Shown: positions 8,682 to 18,675, counted from the stretch's first letter. The stretch: DNA of 64,000 nucleotides from Lentilactobacillus kosonis (GCF_003864335.1 NZ_BEXA01000002.1:310001-374000); one strand, 5' to 3'. Notes: a model not told the origin generated them from the sequence alone. A program made the numbers and translations.

Positions 8682-9756
8682 TGTTTTCCCTTCTTCTGGC
8701 CATAATTTCTATAAAGTCATCGAATAAGTCCACACTATCCTTGGGTCCTGGCGCTCCATCAGGTGAAAATTGAACTGAAAACGCCGGATAATCTCGATGT
8801 CTTAACCCTTGCACCGTGCCATTGATTAAGTCGATATGAGTAATATAAAGATTATCATGATCAATCGATTGTGAATCGACAACGTACCCTTGTTCTTGAC
8901 CTGAATAAAAAATCTCATTAGTTATAATTTCCCGAATTGGGTGATTACTCCCATGATGTTCGATTGGCAATTTTTCAACAGTAGCCCCATTGGCCATTGC
9001 AAACAATTCATGACCCAAACCGATTGCAAACATTGGCACCGTTTCTTGAACCTCTCTGATCATGTCCAAGACCCCATCAGCTAAACTAGCAGGATTTCCA
9101 GGGCCAGTTGATAGTACAACCCCATCAGGATCTAAGTCCAGTATTCGTTCACTTGAGAAATCAGCTGGGACTACTGTAATATTACAGTTTCGCTTTGATA
9201 ACTCGCGAAGAATTCCACTTTTTAAGCCAAAGTCCACAACGATTACATTATCTCCATCACCTGGGTTGGCATATGGTCTAGCAGTGGCAACTTGAGAAAC
9301 CTGTTGATTAGTCAACACTGTTGCATGCAGTTGATCAAACGCGTGTGCGTCATCAACATCAACAATGCTGGCTTTCATATTTCCAAATCGATGAAGATGA
9401 TGAACCAACTCTCTGGTATCAATATCGTAAAGGCCAGGAATTTTATGAAGTTTCAAATAACGATCTAGCGAAATGCGTTTAAATTGATCAGTGGTTAAAT
9501 TTTCATATTCTCGAACAATTACACCCTTAGCCGTTGGTAAAACTGACTCATAAGCATTTTGAGCGAGTCCAGTATTCCCAATTGATGGCTGGGTAAATAC
9601 AATGATTTGGTTATGATAAATTTGATTAGAAATTATTTCTTGGTAGCCATTCATCGTGGAATTAACGACAATTTCACCAGTTGTTGTTGAAGCTGCCCCA
9701 AAAGCTCTACCACGGTATGACGTGCCATCTTCAAGAATCAAATATCTATCTGCCAT
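8665..9756 (-). CDS. Degenerate carbamoyl-phosphate synthase small-subunit-like protein
   Basis: A 363-residue full-length CarA homologue: N-terminal CarA-specific domain (LILEDGTSYRGRAFG, GYQEI) followed by a class I glutamine amidotransferase domain. The catalytic triad is lost. The nucleophile motif G-I-C-L-G-H-Q reads A-I-G-L-G-H-E (244-250), so Cys is Gly246; the Y-H-P-E motif reads F-S-P-D (330-333), so His is Ser331 and Glu is Asp333. It cannot release ammonia from glutamine by the usual mechanism. It lies 23 bases downstream of pyrR and overlaps the carB-like gene. Surrounding conserved motifs (HHGSNHP, GLRH, PGPKDS) are preserved, so this is not a frame error. Confidence 0.9.
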   Translation of the reverse strand: MADRYLILEDGTSYRGRAFGAASTTTGEIVVNSTMNGYQEIISNQIYHNQIIVFTQPSIGNTGLAQNAYESVLPTAKGVIVREYENLTTDQFKRISLDRYLKLHKIPGLYDIDTRELVHHLHRFGNMKASIVDVDDAHAFDQLHATVLTNQQVSQVATARPYANPGDGDNVIVVDFGLKSGILRELSKRNCNITVVPADFSSERILDLDPDGVVLSTGPGNPASLADGVLDMIREVQETVPMFAIGLGHELFAMANGATVEKLPIEHHGSNHPIREIITNEIFYSGQEQGYVVDSQSIDHDNLYITHIDLINGTVQGLRHRDYPAFSVQFSPDGAPGPKDSVDLFDDFIEIMARRRENNASRY

Positions 9757-9779
9757 ACCACACCTCGTTTATAAATAAA

Positions 9780-10313
9780 TTATTTAGTAAGTTCAACCGC
9801 GTCGCGATCATCAATCTCTTCAACTGAAACCCGAATCTTTTCTTTTTGAGAACTAGGAATATTTTTGCCCACAAAATCGGCTCGAATTGGTAACTCACGA
9901 TGACCACGATCAACTAAAACTGCTAAATTGATTGATTTTGGTCGACCTAGGTCCATGACAGCACTAAGAGCTGCTCGGACGGTGCGGCCAGTGTATAATA
10001 CATCGTCAACAAGAATTACTCGTTTGTTTTCTACTGAAAAGTCAACTCCATTGTTCGCAATTCGTACATCAGTACTCATTGAATCATGTTCAATATCATC
10101 TCTATAATTAGTAATATCCAATTCACCAACTGGAATAGTAACATTTTCTAATTGTTGTAAGCGATTGGCAATTCTAGTCGCCAAAAAGATTCCTCTAGTT
10201 TTAATACCAATTAAAACTAGGTCATCAACACCCTTATTACGTTCGACAATTTCGTACGTAATTCTTGTTAATGCTCTTTGCATTGCCATTTTATCTAATA
10301 TAATTTTCCCCAT
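9780..10313 (-). CDS. pyrR: PyrR, pyrimidine operon attenuator / uracil phosphoribosyltransferase
   Basis: A 177-residue PyrR. The family binds pyr mRNA leaders in response to UMP/PRPP and has uracil phosphoribosyltransferase activity. The PRPP-binding motif [18 protein letters not shown] is intact near residues 98-115, and the TYEIVERN and IGIKTRGI segments are present. It heads the pyrR-carA-carB-like cluster; no pyrB, pyrC, pyrD, pyrE or pyrF lies nearby. Lactobacillus plantarum is reported to have a second PyrR (PyrR2) that responds to inorganic carbon; this copy could be that type, which is inference. No PyrR-binding leader hairpin was recognised upstream, where rluD abuts. Confidence 0.92.
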   Translation of the reverse strand: MGKIILDKMAMQRALTRITYEIVERNKGVDDLVLIGIKTRGIFLATRIANRLQQLENVTIPVGELDITNYRDDIEHDSMSTDVRIANNGVDFSVENKRVILVDDVLYTGRTVRAALSAVMDLGRPKSINLAVLVDRGHRELPIRADFVGKNIPSSQKEKIRVSVEEIDDRDAVELTK

Positions 10314-10339
10314 CGTGTTTGCTCCTTAAAAAGTAAATT

Positions 10340-11279
10340 CTAGTTCAGAATATTTATATTAAAAATTTCTATTGCAGCGGAATTTCTGTTGGTTTTTAAT
10401 TTCTTGAGCTTATCTTCAAAAAAATCTGGCAATGGTGCTGAGAAAATCATTAGTTTACCAGTTTGGGGATGCTCAAATCCTAATTCTTGGGCGTGTAAAA
10501 ATTGCCCATGATCACCATAAACTTTTTTAGGTCCATATAATGGATCCCCAAGTAGTGGATGACCGATATACTTCAAGTGTACCCTAATTTGGTGAGTTCG
10601 TCCCGTCTCTAATCGACACTCAATCAGAGTATATTTTTCGAATCTTTTAATTACTGTAAAGTGCGTAACTGCAGGGCGACCATCATCAACAATTGCCTGC
10701 TTCTTACGATCAGTTTTAGATCTACCAATTGGGGCATTAATTACACCATGATCTTCCTTGATCGTCCCATAAACTAATGCCACATATTTTCTTAGATTCT
10801 TCTGTTGCTTAAGTTGCTTAGATAGCTCCGCATGTGCATGGTCATTTTTAGCGACCATTAGTAATCCTGAAGTATCTTTATCAATCCTATGAACGATTCC
10901 CGGTCGAAATTCGCCATTAATCGTCGACAGCGGGCTGTGAGCTAACAATCCGTTCACTAAGGTATGGGTTGCATGACCAGCCGAAGGATGAACCACCATT
11001 CCAGAAGGCTTATTCACTACAATAACGTCATTATCCTCATATACAATATCTAAATTCATCTTTTCAGGCACTAAATCGATTTCTTGTGGCTCTTCATTAA
11101 CAATGGTAATCACGTCACCAGTGGCCACCTTATATTTTGGCTTAACCACTAAATCATTCACAGAAACGTTTCCTTCATCACTTAGCTTTTTTGGCTCTGG
11201 ACCTAGATATTTTTGGTTCTAATTCGGCAATCACTTTGTCAATTCGACCAGTCTGATCGGTTACATCTAATTTTATCAT
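10340..11279 (-). CDS. rluD: RluD-type 23S rRNA pseudouridine synthase (one frameshift)
   Basis: A large-subunit rRNA pseudouridine synthase of the RluA/RluD family. The S4 RNA-binding domain is at the N-terminus and the catalytic aspartate motif GIVHRIDKDTSGLL is present, followed by LETGRTHQIRVH. An extra A in the run at 11187-11192 breaks the S4 domain. Removing it joins the start codon at 11279 (MIKLDVTDQTGRIDKVIAEL) to the rest and gives 312 residues, normal for the family. The start is four bases past the lspA stop, so the two genes are cotranscribed. Confidence 0.9.
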
Positions 11280-11283
11280 TTAG

Positions 11284-11721
11284 TTAATCCCTTATAATTT
11301 TGAATGCTAAGATTATAATTCCAATCGTTAAAAACATATCCGCACAATTAAAGATTGGAAAATTAATAAAGTCTAATTGGAACATATCGACGACATATCC
11401 TTGGATAATACGATCAATCAAATTACCTAATGTACCAGCTAATAATAGCGTCAAACTAATTTGATACACCACGTGTCCGTTAAATTTAAACAAGTAGTAA
11501 ATGATGAAAGCAGCAGCAATTAGCGCTATTACGACAAATAACCATCGTTGTCCCGTCAGCATGCTCCAAGCTGCTCCATCATTATTCAATCGGGTAATTG
11601 AAATAACACCATTAATTACAGAATTAACTTGCCCTAGCTGCAAACTACTAACAACCCAAAATTTAACCAATTGATCAATTCCAATCAACCCCACACTAAT
11701 TATTATATAAATAAATGGCAT
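11284..11721 (-). CDS. lspA: Lipoprotein signal peptidase (signal peptidase II)
   Basis: A 145-residue membrane protein with four hydrophobic segments. It cleaves signal peptides from diacylglyceryl-modified prolipoproteins. The two catalytic aspartates are in the conserved motifs GNLIDRI (near residue 103) and FNCADMFLTIG (near residue 127), and the N-terminal DQLVK motif is present. An AAGGAA ribosome binding site overlaps the end of fhs, and rluD follows four bases later, as in many Firmicutes where lspA and rluD are paired. Confidence 0.93.
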   Translation of the reverse strand: MPFIYIIISVGLIGIDQLVKFWVVSSLQLGQVNSVINGVISITRLNNDGAAWSMLTGQRWLFVVIALIAAAFIIYYLFKFNGHVVYQISLTLLLAGTLGNLIDRIIQGYVVDMFQLDFINFPIFNCADMFLTIGIIILAFKIIRD

Positions 11722-11732
11722 AATATTCCTTT

Positions 11733-13390
11733 CTAAAATAGACCGGTAATTTTACCATCAGAATCGATATCCATATTTAAAGCTGCTGGATGAGATGGTA
11801 ATCCAGGCATTGTTAGAATTTTACCAGTTAATGCGACAATAAAACCTGCTCCTGAACGAATTGATAATTCAGAAACGTGAATTGTAAAGTCGGTTGGTGC
11901 GCCTAATTTTTAGGATCATCTGTAAATGAGTACTGAGTTTTAGCCATACATACAGGTAATTTATCATAACCAAGTTTTTTAATTCTCTTTAACTGAGTTT
12001 GAGCCTTTCCTGATAATTCGACCCTAGCACCACCATAAATTTTCTTAACAACCTTATTTATCTTAATTTCAAGTTCATCATCAGCATTATAGACTGAAGT
12101 GAAATCACTAGGTTGTTCAATTGCCTCAAGAACCCCATTAGCTAACTCAATGGCCCCTTTACCACCTTGAGTAAAGTTTTCTGAAACATATGTTTGAATT
12201 CCAAGATTATCACCAATTAACTTAGATAATAATTCAATTTCGGCATCAGTATCTGTTCCAAACTTATTAATTGTGACCACTACTGGCACCCCGAATTGAC
12301 GCATTGACTGAACATGCCGATATAAATTAACAGCACCCTTTTCTAGCGCTTGTAAGTCCTCATTAGCTAACTCAGATTTATTCATACCACCATTTAGTTT
12401 CAAAGCTCTAATTGTTGCCACAACGACCACACAATCTGGGGTCTTACCTAATTTAGGTGTAACAATATCCATAAATTTTTCGGCACCTAAATCCGAACCA
12501 AAACCGGCCTCAGTTAAGGCAATATCTCCATAATGCATTGCCGCTTTAGTTGCTAAAATACTATTACATCCATGCGCGATGTTAGCAAATGGCCCCCCAT
12601 GAATAAAGGCTGGGGTATGTTCAATTGTCTGCACTAGGTTTGGCTTAATCGCATCTTTTAACAACAATGTTAGTGCACCTTGGACCTTTAAATCACGAAC
12701 ATAAACTGGTTCACGATCATATGTATAACCAATTAAAATGTTGGCGATTCGTTCTTTTAAATCGTTTAGATCAGTAGCCAAACATAAAATGGCCATCAAC
12801 TCACTCGCAACCGTAATATCAAAACCATCTTGGCGAGGAACTCCAGAGGTACGACCACCCAAGCCAACAACAGTTTGCCTTAGTTCCCGGTCATTAACAT
12901 CTAATACCCGTTTCCATTCAATTTGACGAGGATCAATATTCAGTTCATTCCCATGGTGAATATGATTATCAATCAAAGCAGCTAATGTATTATGGGCTTC
13001 TGTTAAGGCGTGGAAATCACCAGTAAAATGGAGATTAATATCTTCCATTGGAATAACTTGCGAATAACCCCCGCCTGTAGCGCCGCCTTTCATGCCCATA
13101 ACTGGTCCGATGGAAGGCTCTCTCAAGGCTAATACAGCATTTTTACCTAACTCGGTCAATGCATCACCTAATCCAACAGTTAGTGTGGTCTTACCTTCCC
13201 CAGCAGCAGTCGGGTTAATTGACGTTACAAGCACTAGCTTACCCAAATTATCATCCACGTTATTTAAAGATACTTTTGCTTTATAGTGACCATACGGTTC
13301 TAAATCCTGGTCATCGATATCAATTTTGGCGGCAATTTCACTAATTGGTAATAATTCTGCATTTTGGGAAATCTCTACATCTGTTTTCAA
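11733..13390 (-). CDS. fhs: Formate-tetrahydrofolate ligase (one frameshift)
   Basis: ATP-dependent ligase making 10-formyl-THF from formate and THF for purine and fMet-tRNA synthesis. The phosphate-binding loop TAAGEGKTT is near residues 62-70, and [21 protein letters not shown] is recognisable near 105. The frame stops early at 11903, after TDDPKN, because one A is missing from the A5 run at 11907-11911. With six As the protein continues KKLGAPTDF to a stop at 11735-11733, giving 552 residues, typical of the family. The neighbours folT, folA and thyA also serve one-carbon metabolism but are not in the same operon. Confidence 0.93.
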
Positions 13391-13401
13391 ATTAATTCCT
13401 C

Positions 13402-13800
13402 CTATTTATCTTTGCGAGCATTGGCAATCAAACCACTAATTTCAATTACTGAGTTTGGTGGCAGGATAAAGCTATAAATTTTGCCATGGGCTACAAACCC
13501 CAACTGATACTTATTAGTCTGGACGTTGGTAATCTCACTTAAATCAGTTATTAACCACTGTGGATTAATAATTCTGCCAACTTTTAACGTTCCTGATTCA
13601 ATGGTAATTTTCCGAAAATGAATTTCCGACCAACAAATAAATGCGAATATGGCAAAACACAGCAACGTAATCCACTGAAAATGCGTAATTTCTAACCAGA
13701 TAATTACCCCAATAAAAAACACCACTAAAGTCCAACTCCAACAAATAATGCTACTTAATGGATTGGGTTGATATAAAAATCGTCTTTTTTGCGTTATCAT
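13402..13800 (-). CDS. ebsA: EbsA family membrane protein
   Basis: A small membrane protein of about 132 residues with two adjacent hydrophobic segments after [16 protein letters not shown], a recognisable EbsA signature, and a short soluble C-terminal region. EbsA was named from an enterococcal locus linked to surface aggregation; its biochemical role is unknown. I place the start at ATG 13800, not the in-frame ATG at 13827, because AAGGAG lies at 13816-13811, nine bases upstream. It ends 11 bases before the fhs start, so it is probably first in an ebsA-fhs-lspA-rluD transcript. Confidence 0.75.
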   Translation of the reverse strand: MITQKRRFLYQPNPLSSIICWSWTLVVFFIGVIIWLEITHFQWITLLCFAIFAFICWSEIHFRKITIESGTLKVGRIINPQWLITDLSEITNVQTNKYQLGFVAHGKIYSFILPPNSVIEISGLIANARKDK

Positions 13801-13834
13801 ATTTTTAAACTCCTTAGAAAGTGACACCTTAATA

Positions 13835-14227
13835 ATGATTAAACTATATACTGATGCTGCCGTAAACCAAAAATATCAAAAAAGTGCAGCTGGCATCCTA
13901 ATTCTCCAAAATTCTGATCAAATTCAACTAACAAAACCTTTAACAACAACTGATAATCATGAAGCAGAATTTCAAGCAGCACTAATTGGTCATCAACAAA
14001 TTAAACCAGTAAATTCTGAGGAATTAATTTTCTTTTACACTGATAGTAAAATTGTAGCCGAAGCCATTAACAAGCAATACGCCAAACACTATCAATTGTA
14101 TGTCGATCAGTTGCTTGAACTCGAAGCTAAATTAGGGACCGTGATTACTGAGTGGATTCCCGATAGAGAAAATAAAGGAGCCCATAATTTAGCATTACAG
14201 GCTCTCCATCATTTAGAACGAATATAG
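13835..14227 (+). CDS. RNase H-like (reverse-transcriptase-like domain) protein
   Basis: A 130-residue RNase HI-fold protein. Acidic positions suitable for metal binding appear in LYTDAA (Asp near residue 6), HEAEFQA (Glu near 45) and YTDSK (Asp near 69). The last is followed by a region close to the C-terminal helix but with no clear final Asp-His pair, so activity on RNA/DNA hybrids is plausible but unproven. It is divergent from ebsA, a pairing also seen in other lactobacilli. Its 3' end overlaps the restored end of the convergent FAD oxidoreductase by 19 bases. The ribosome binding site is weak. Confidence 0.8.
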   Translation: MIKLYTDAAVNQKYQKSAAGILILQNSDQIQLTKPLTTTDNHEAEFQAALIGHQQIKPVNSEELIFFYTDSKIVAEAINKQYAKHYQLYVDQLLELEAKLGTVITEWIPDRENKGAHNLALQALHHLERI

Positions 14228-15314
14228 TTATCAACTGGTTTAGTAAATGTGCTTAAGTTCTGTGGTTCCGACTGTGCAGAAATCCAATCAGCAATCATTT
14301 GCCAATGATTGGTCCCGTTGTGAGCCCCGAAGAACCCAAGCCACCCGCCACAAATACTTTCGAATCAGGTGTTAATTGACCGAAAAATGGTGCGAAATCA
14401 GATGTATAACCTCGCGTCCCAACGCGAATAGCAATCTGTGCTGCTGAATTAAGTTGGGGAATAAATTTACCACCACTTTGAGTTAACGCTAAAATTTCAG
14501 GGTCCGTAGGTTCCAAATCAAATCCCTGATCATTTTCATGAGTTGCCCCAATTGTGATAATTCCGCCCTTAAAGGGAATAATGTCATTCTCTGATTCTGG
14601 CATCATTACTGGTAGCCGATCTGTATCCCAATCAGCTAATTTAAAATCAACTAACTGCCCCTTTTGTGGGCGAATATCGACTTTGTAACCTAATGGCATT
14701 AACAATTCTTTTAAAAATGCACCTGGAGCCAGAACTAATGAATCAAACTTAATTCGATTATTATCAAATGTCACTTCGTTATCTGAAGATAACATAACCC
14801 GTTTTCGAATAGTGCTCATACCCTTGGACTCAGCTGCCGAAATTAAGTGGTCAACTAACTTCTGCCCATTAATTTTTGCCCCACCAGATACATAAATTCC
14901 TGATTCGGTACAATTAACAATGGGCATCATCGCCATAATATCTGCCGACGTTACTTTTTTGATAGTTCCAATTGCACTACTATTCATGGATCTGCTAACC
15001 GCTAATTCATACAACTCATTAACCGCATTGCTATCTTTTCTAGTTACAATTGTGCCCGTCTGCTCATAGATACTCTCATCTAAATTAGCGTCAGCAACTA
15101 ATTGTTGGTACAACTCTGCCCCATATGAAGCCAAGTTGTACCAGCGTTTGTTGCGTCGTTTAGATAACCAAGGTGAAATGATTCCCGAGGCCGCCTTGGT
15201 GGCTTGACCATGCGCATCATCGAATAACGTCACTTGTAAATTAGTTTGTTGGGCCAAATAGTATGCGGCAGTGGCACCAATAATGCCGCCACCAATAATT
15301 CCAACTGTCTTCAC
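14209..15314 (-). CDS. FAD-dependent oxidoreductase, DAO family (one frameshift)
   Basis: A D-amino-acid-oxidase/glycine-oxidase-like flavoprotein. The dinucleotide-binding motif GGGIIGATAAYYLAQ is at residues 8-22, and the C-terminal FAD contact GGLGSSGLTTGP is near 325-336. The frame ends early at 14295 because one A is missing in the run at 14298-14300; with it, the protein continues MIADWISAQ to a stop at 14211-14209 (368 residues). Substrate is unknown: glycine, sarcosine or another amine would fit the family. It lies 10 bases downstream of rlmL and is probably cotranscribed. Confidence 0.85.
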
Positions 15315-15323
15315 AAGACCCTC

Positions 15324-16457
15324 CTACTTACGATTGTGATTACTTTGAGCCCAGAACTGGAAGTAATCCGTTCTTAAAGCTCCATTATATAATTTACGTT
15401 TCTTAGTAGCTTTTTCACCGTAGTATTTTCAAAATCTAAATCTGAAGTGATGATGTATTTTGACCAATCGGTTAGTGGAGCAAATGCTTTACCCATCTGA
15501 CGATATAGCTGGTGAACCTGTTCCTGTTCACTCATCCGTTCCCCATAAGGTGGATTAGCGACCATAACGCCTCCAGTTAGATCAGTCTTAAAGTCTGCAA
15601 TAGCAACTTGCTTAAATTGAATATCCTGGGTCAAACCAACCTCTCGAGCATTAGTCTTAGCAATTTCAATCATTGAACCGTCGATATCTGATGCGTGGAT
15701 TTCCAATGGTGTATCGTAATCAGCTAAATCATCAGCTCTATCACGTTCATTTTCGATAATTTGACTATCCATGAAGCCAAATTGTTCAAACGCAAAGTCT
15801 CGATTAAATCCAGGAGCAAGATTTCTGCCAATCAGTGCAGCTTCAATTGGCAATGTTCCTGAACCACAGAACGGATCCCAAAATGGCATATCTTTGTGCC
15901 AGTTAGTCAAAAGAATTAATGCGGCTGCCAAGTTTTCTTTTAGTGGCGCCGTTCCTTTTTCAACTCTGTAACCACGTTTGAACAATGAAGATCCAGTAGT
16001 ATCCAAAGTTAAAATGACATGATCCTTATTGATGGCAACTTCCAAAGGATACTTTGCGCCCGTTTCAGGTAACCGGGTCGTCCGATGATAAACAGTTGAT
16101 AACGAATTAACAATCGCTTTTTTACGATTGCTTGAACATCTGGAACACTGTGCAAGGTCGATTTTGCGACTTTCCTTCAACTGGAAATTCAGCGTCCATA
16201 GGTAAATACTTTTCCCATGGAATTGAAGTCGTCTGATCAAATAATTCTGTAAATGACTTCGCTTCAAATTCATCGACGATGATTTTAACCCGATCAGCCA
16301 CTCTGAGCCATAAATTAGTTCTAACAATATCAGTCTCATCACCACTAAATCTAACTCGACCGTTTTCAGTTTGAACAGTATAACCCATATCTTTTAGTTC
16401 ATTAGCTACAAGCGATTCGACACCGGCAGCACAAGTTGCAATTAAATTAAATTTCAT
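15324..16457 (-). CDS. rlmL: RlmL-type 23S rRNA guanine-N2 methyltransferase (three frameshifts)
   Basis: THUMP-domain rRNA methyltransferase (B. subtilis YpsC/E. coli RlmL N-terminal type), expected to modify a guanine in 23S rRNA. The THUMP domain fills residues 1 to about 160; the SAM-binding motif DPFCGSGTLPIEAA and catalytic NPPYGERM follow. Three missing bases split it: runs at 16162-16165, 16118-16123 and 15426-15429. Restoring them gives 378 residues ending FWAQSNHNRK, with GKSQKSTLHSVPDVQAIVKKA through the middle, exactly as expected for the family. It follows rnpB as in Bacillus. Confidence 0.9.
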
Positions 16458-16498
16458 ATCTATCTATCCCAATTTCATTTTAAATATTTTTAGGTAAT

Positions 16499-16522
16499 AA
16501 AAAAGTGGGAGCAAGCTCCCAC
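16499..16522 (-). terminator. rnpB terminator
   Basis: A perfect 8-bp stem GTGGGAGC/GCTCCCAC with a two-base loop is followed on the minus strand by six T residues, just past the 3' end of RNase P RNA. Confidence 0.85.
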
Positions 16523-16529
16523 AAATTCC

Positions 16530-16922
16530 TGAATGGTGTAAATTCCTGTAAGCCATGTTTTGTGCTTATCAATTCCCCAGGACAGGAATGACAAGTAGTA
16601 ATCATCTATCTCGAAAGCACTAATGCTTTCCCCCCACACTTGGTTTGTTTTCCGTGTGTGAAGCTCCCCTACCAAAGTTTGGGTTTCCCGCTCGAGGGGT
16701 TTACCGCGTTCCAACAATTAAGTTTCCCTAATTACTCGTCTCTGTGGCACCTTAAGGATCGCCAGCATAGCCTTACGACCTTAGCCTTAAATCCGCCGTA
16801 ACTCGTTAAAGTTCCCCGGCTTATTTTTTCACCGAGCACGAACACTACAGGCATTGCAGCCTGTGCGAGCATGGACTTTCCTCAGTTACCATAAAGATAA
16901 CCGCGATTACTCAGAATCTACA
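16530..16922 (-). ncRNA. rnpB: RNase P RNA, Bacillus type (type B)
   Basis: The catalytic RNA of RNase P, which matures tRNA 5' ends. On the minus strand the hallmark GAGGAAAGTCCATGCTCGCA and the downstream CCTGTAGTG and AAACCCCTCGAG segments are present. The two ends pair as helix P1: GGTGTAGATTC (16924-16914) with GAATTTACACC (16545-16535), one mismatch. It lies between gpsB and rlmL, the same place as in Bacillus. A TATAAT box at 16932-16927 could serve as its -10 element. Exact ends are estimated from P1. Confidence 0.95.
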
Positions 16923-16932
16923 CCATATTATA

Positions 16933-17319
16933 TTAGAGTCTATGAGACTCGTTTGTATTGTTACCACTATCAAGTTGTGAACCAAAAACTCTTCTTTCAA
17001 GGTTTGAAAGTCGTTTTAAAATGTCCATGTTTGTTGCACTAGACATTGCTTGGGTTGCAGCTGGTCTAGTAACCTGACTAGATCCAGCAGAAACGCCACC
17101 CTGATTAGCAGAAAGTGAAACTTGCTTATTTAGTTCATCTACTTGAACCCGCAATTTTTCATTCTGATCAGTTAAATCAGATATCTGCTTACTATATGAT
17201 TCATAATCTTTGATGATGTCATCTAAAAATGCATCAACATCGTTAGGATCATATCCGCGCATCTTTTGGCGAAATTCTTTTTGTAGAATATCCTTTGGAG
17301 TATAGTTAATATTATCCAT
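16933..17319 (-). CDS. gpsB: Cell division protein GpsB
   Basis: A 128-residue DivIVA-like adaptor that shuttles penicillin-binding proteins between septum and side wall. The N-terminal membrane-targeting domain has the family motif MRGYDPNDVDAFLDDII, followed by a coiled coil (residues 36-70), a Ser/Gln/Ala-rich linker and the C-terminal trimerisation helix NMDILKRLSNLERRVFG. The start is set at 17319, 18 codons inside the longest frame, because GAGGTG lies at 17335-17330 and the family begins there. A PBP1A gene, a likely client class, is 1.4 kb away. Confidence 0.93.
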   Translation of the reverse strand: MDNINYTPKDILQKEFRQKMRGYDPNDVDAFLDDIIKDYESYSKQISDLTDQNEKLRVQVDELNKQVSLSANQGGVSAGSSQVTRPAATQAMSSATNMDILKRLSNLERRVFGSQLDSGNNTNESHRL

Positions 17320-17376
17320 CTTTTCGGAACACCTCATCAATACTTTGCAACAAACTAAAATTAATGATACCACACA

Positions 17377-17949
17377 TTACTCATCTTGAAAACCATTATT
17401 TAAACTTTCAAAATACTCATCAGCAGAATTTTGAAGGTCATCAAAACTGATCATTCTAAATGGGTAAGGACGCTTGTCGGCAAATTCTTTTATCCTGTTA
17501 TAATCGTACTGCGTTTTTCCAGGATTGTCTAAATCATAAACTAACAATGCACTATCTGTATGGCTAATCATAAATTCTTGATAATTTTTTAATTGTTTCG
17601 GTGATTGATATGGCTGATTACTTACTTCAGCCGTAAAATCTGCCATTAACTTAGTTTGATTATAGGTTGCCTGGTTAGCTTCATTCCAGTTACTACCAAA
17701 TTCAGCAAATGGTAATATCATGGCCGTTTGAAACTCATCTGGAAATTCCTGCTTTAATTCGTTAGCCACTTGAATTGTCCATTGTTCAATTCCCATCTGA
17801 CCACCAGTGATAATCCAGTCAACTCCTGATTCAATTTCACTAATTAATTCATTTTTTAATACATAATCAATTATCGTTTTTTTCTGATCTTTATTATCGA
17901 AGACCCCTAATTCATAACCTCGATAACCAGTTACCCACAATCTACTCAA
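17377..17949 (-). CDS. ypsA: YpsA / DUF1273 SLOG family protein
   Basis: A 190-residue protein of the SLOG (Rossmann-like nucleotide-ligand binding) superfamily. The N-terminal VTGYRGYELGVF and the glycine motif GGQMGIEQWTIQVA near residues 59-72 are the expected nucleotide-binding elements. In Bacillus and Staphylococcus YpsA influences cell division with GpsB; the ypsA-gpsB adjacency is conserved here, with 57 bases between them. The biochemical ligand is unknown. Confidence 0.88.
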   Translation of the reverse strand: MSRLWVTGYRGYELGVFDNKDQKKTIIDYVLKNELISEIESGVDWIITGGQMGIEQWTIQVANELKQEFPDEFQTAMILPFAEFGSNWNEANQATYNQTKLMADFTAEVSNQPYQSPKQLKNYQEFMISHTDSALLVYDLDNPGKTQYDYNRIKEFADKRPYPFRMISFDDLQNSADEYFESLNNGFQDE

Positions 17950-17994
17950 GTTACCACCTATATCTATAATTATTTCAAAAACTTTTTTTTCTAT

Positions 17995-18003
17995 TGTTAT
18001 AAT
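17995..18003 (+). promoter_or_regulatory. Extended -10 promoter for recU-PBP1A
   Basis: TGTTATAAT fits an extended -10 element (TGnTATAAT). It lies 68 bases upstream of the recU start in the divergent recU/ypsA gap. No convincing -35 was found, which is acceptable for an extended -10. Confidence 0.5.
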
Positions 18004-18071
18004 ATCATTATTAGTGTGATATTTTTAGGGATATCATATAATGATGTATTATTGGAAAGGATGCTTTATTA

Positions 18072-18675
18072 ATGACGGTTAATTATCCAAGCGGAAAACC
18101 ATTTAATGATAGTAAATTCAAAAAAGCCGCTTTGGTGCAACGACCAGCGACCTTTTCGAATCGAGGTATGACTTTAGAAGATGAAATCAACAAAAGCAAT
18201 CAATATTATTTACGTAATAATATCGCTGTCATCCATAAAAAGCCTACCCCGATTCAAATTGTTTCAGTAGATTATCCCCAGCGAAGTGCTGCCAAAATCA
18301 AAGAAGCATATTTTCGCAAGGCATCTACAACCGACTACAATGGAGTTTATCGGGGAAAATATATTGACTTTGATGCAAAGGAGACTCAAAATAAAACATC
18401 ATTCCCACTGAAAAACTTCCATGAACATCAAATTGAACATCTACGGATGTGCCTTCAGCAAAACGGAATTTGTTTCGCCATTATAAAATTCGTGTATAAT
18501 CAATCCGTCTTTGTTTTGAAGGCCTCTGATTTAATCCATTTTTGGGATTTACAGTCATCTGGAGGCAGAAAATCCATTCCCAAGGCCACCATTGATAAAA
18601 ATTGGCTATCAAGTAAAATATGGTATTAATCCATTAATTCCATATTTAGATGCTGTTAATCAATTAATGGAGTAA
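18072..18675 (+). CDS. recU: Holliday junction resolvase RecU (one frameshift)
   Basis: Resolves four-way junctions in recombination and chromosome segregation. The catalytic core GVYRGKYIDFDAKETQN is near residues 90-106. The frame closes early at 18629 because of an extra A in the run at 18597-18601; without it the C-terminus reads KIGYQVKYGINPLIPYLDAV, the typical RecU ending, to a stop at 18673-18675 (200 residues). It forms an operon with the downstream PBP1A gene, 22 bases away, as in Bacillus (recU-ponA). Confidence 0.93.

Noticed and set aside
8272-8727. 151-codon plus-strand frame
   Set aside because: It is antisense to the carB-like gene, whose protein is clearly conserved; the frame has no ribosome binding site.
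9757-10340. Frameshift or sequencing error as the reason for the lost CarA/CarB active sites
   Set aside because: The substitutions are in-frame single-residue changes inside otherwise conserved motifs, and the 3.6-kb region shows none of the indels found elsewhere.
16490-16717. Open frame of 75 codons on the minus strand
   Set aside because: It lies wholly within RNase P RNA and its terminator; the sequence is explained by conserved rnpB structure.
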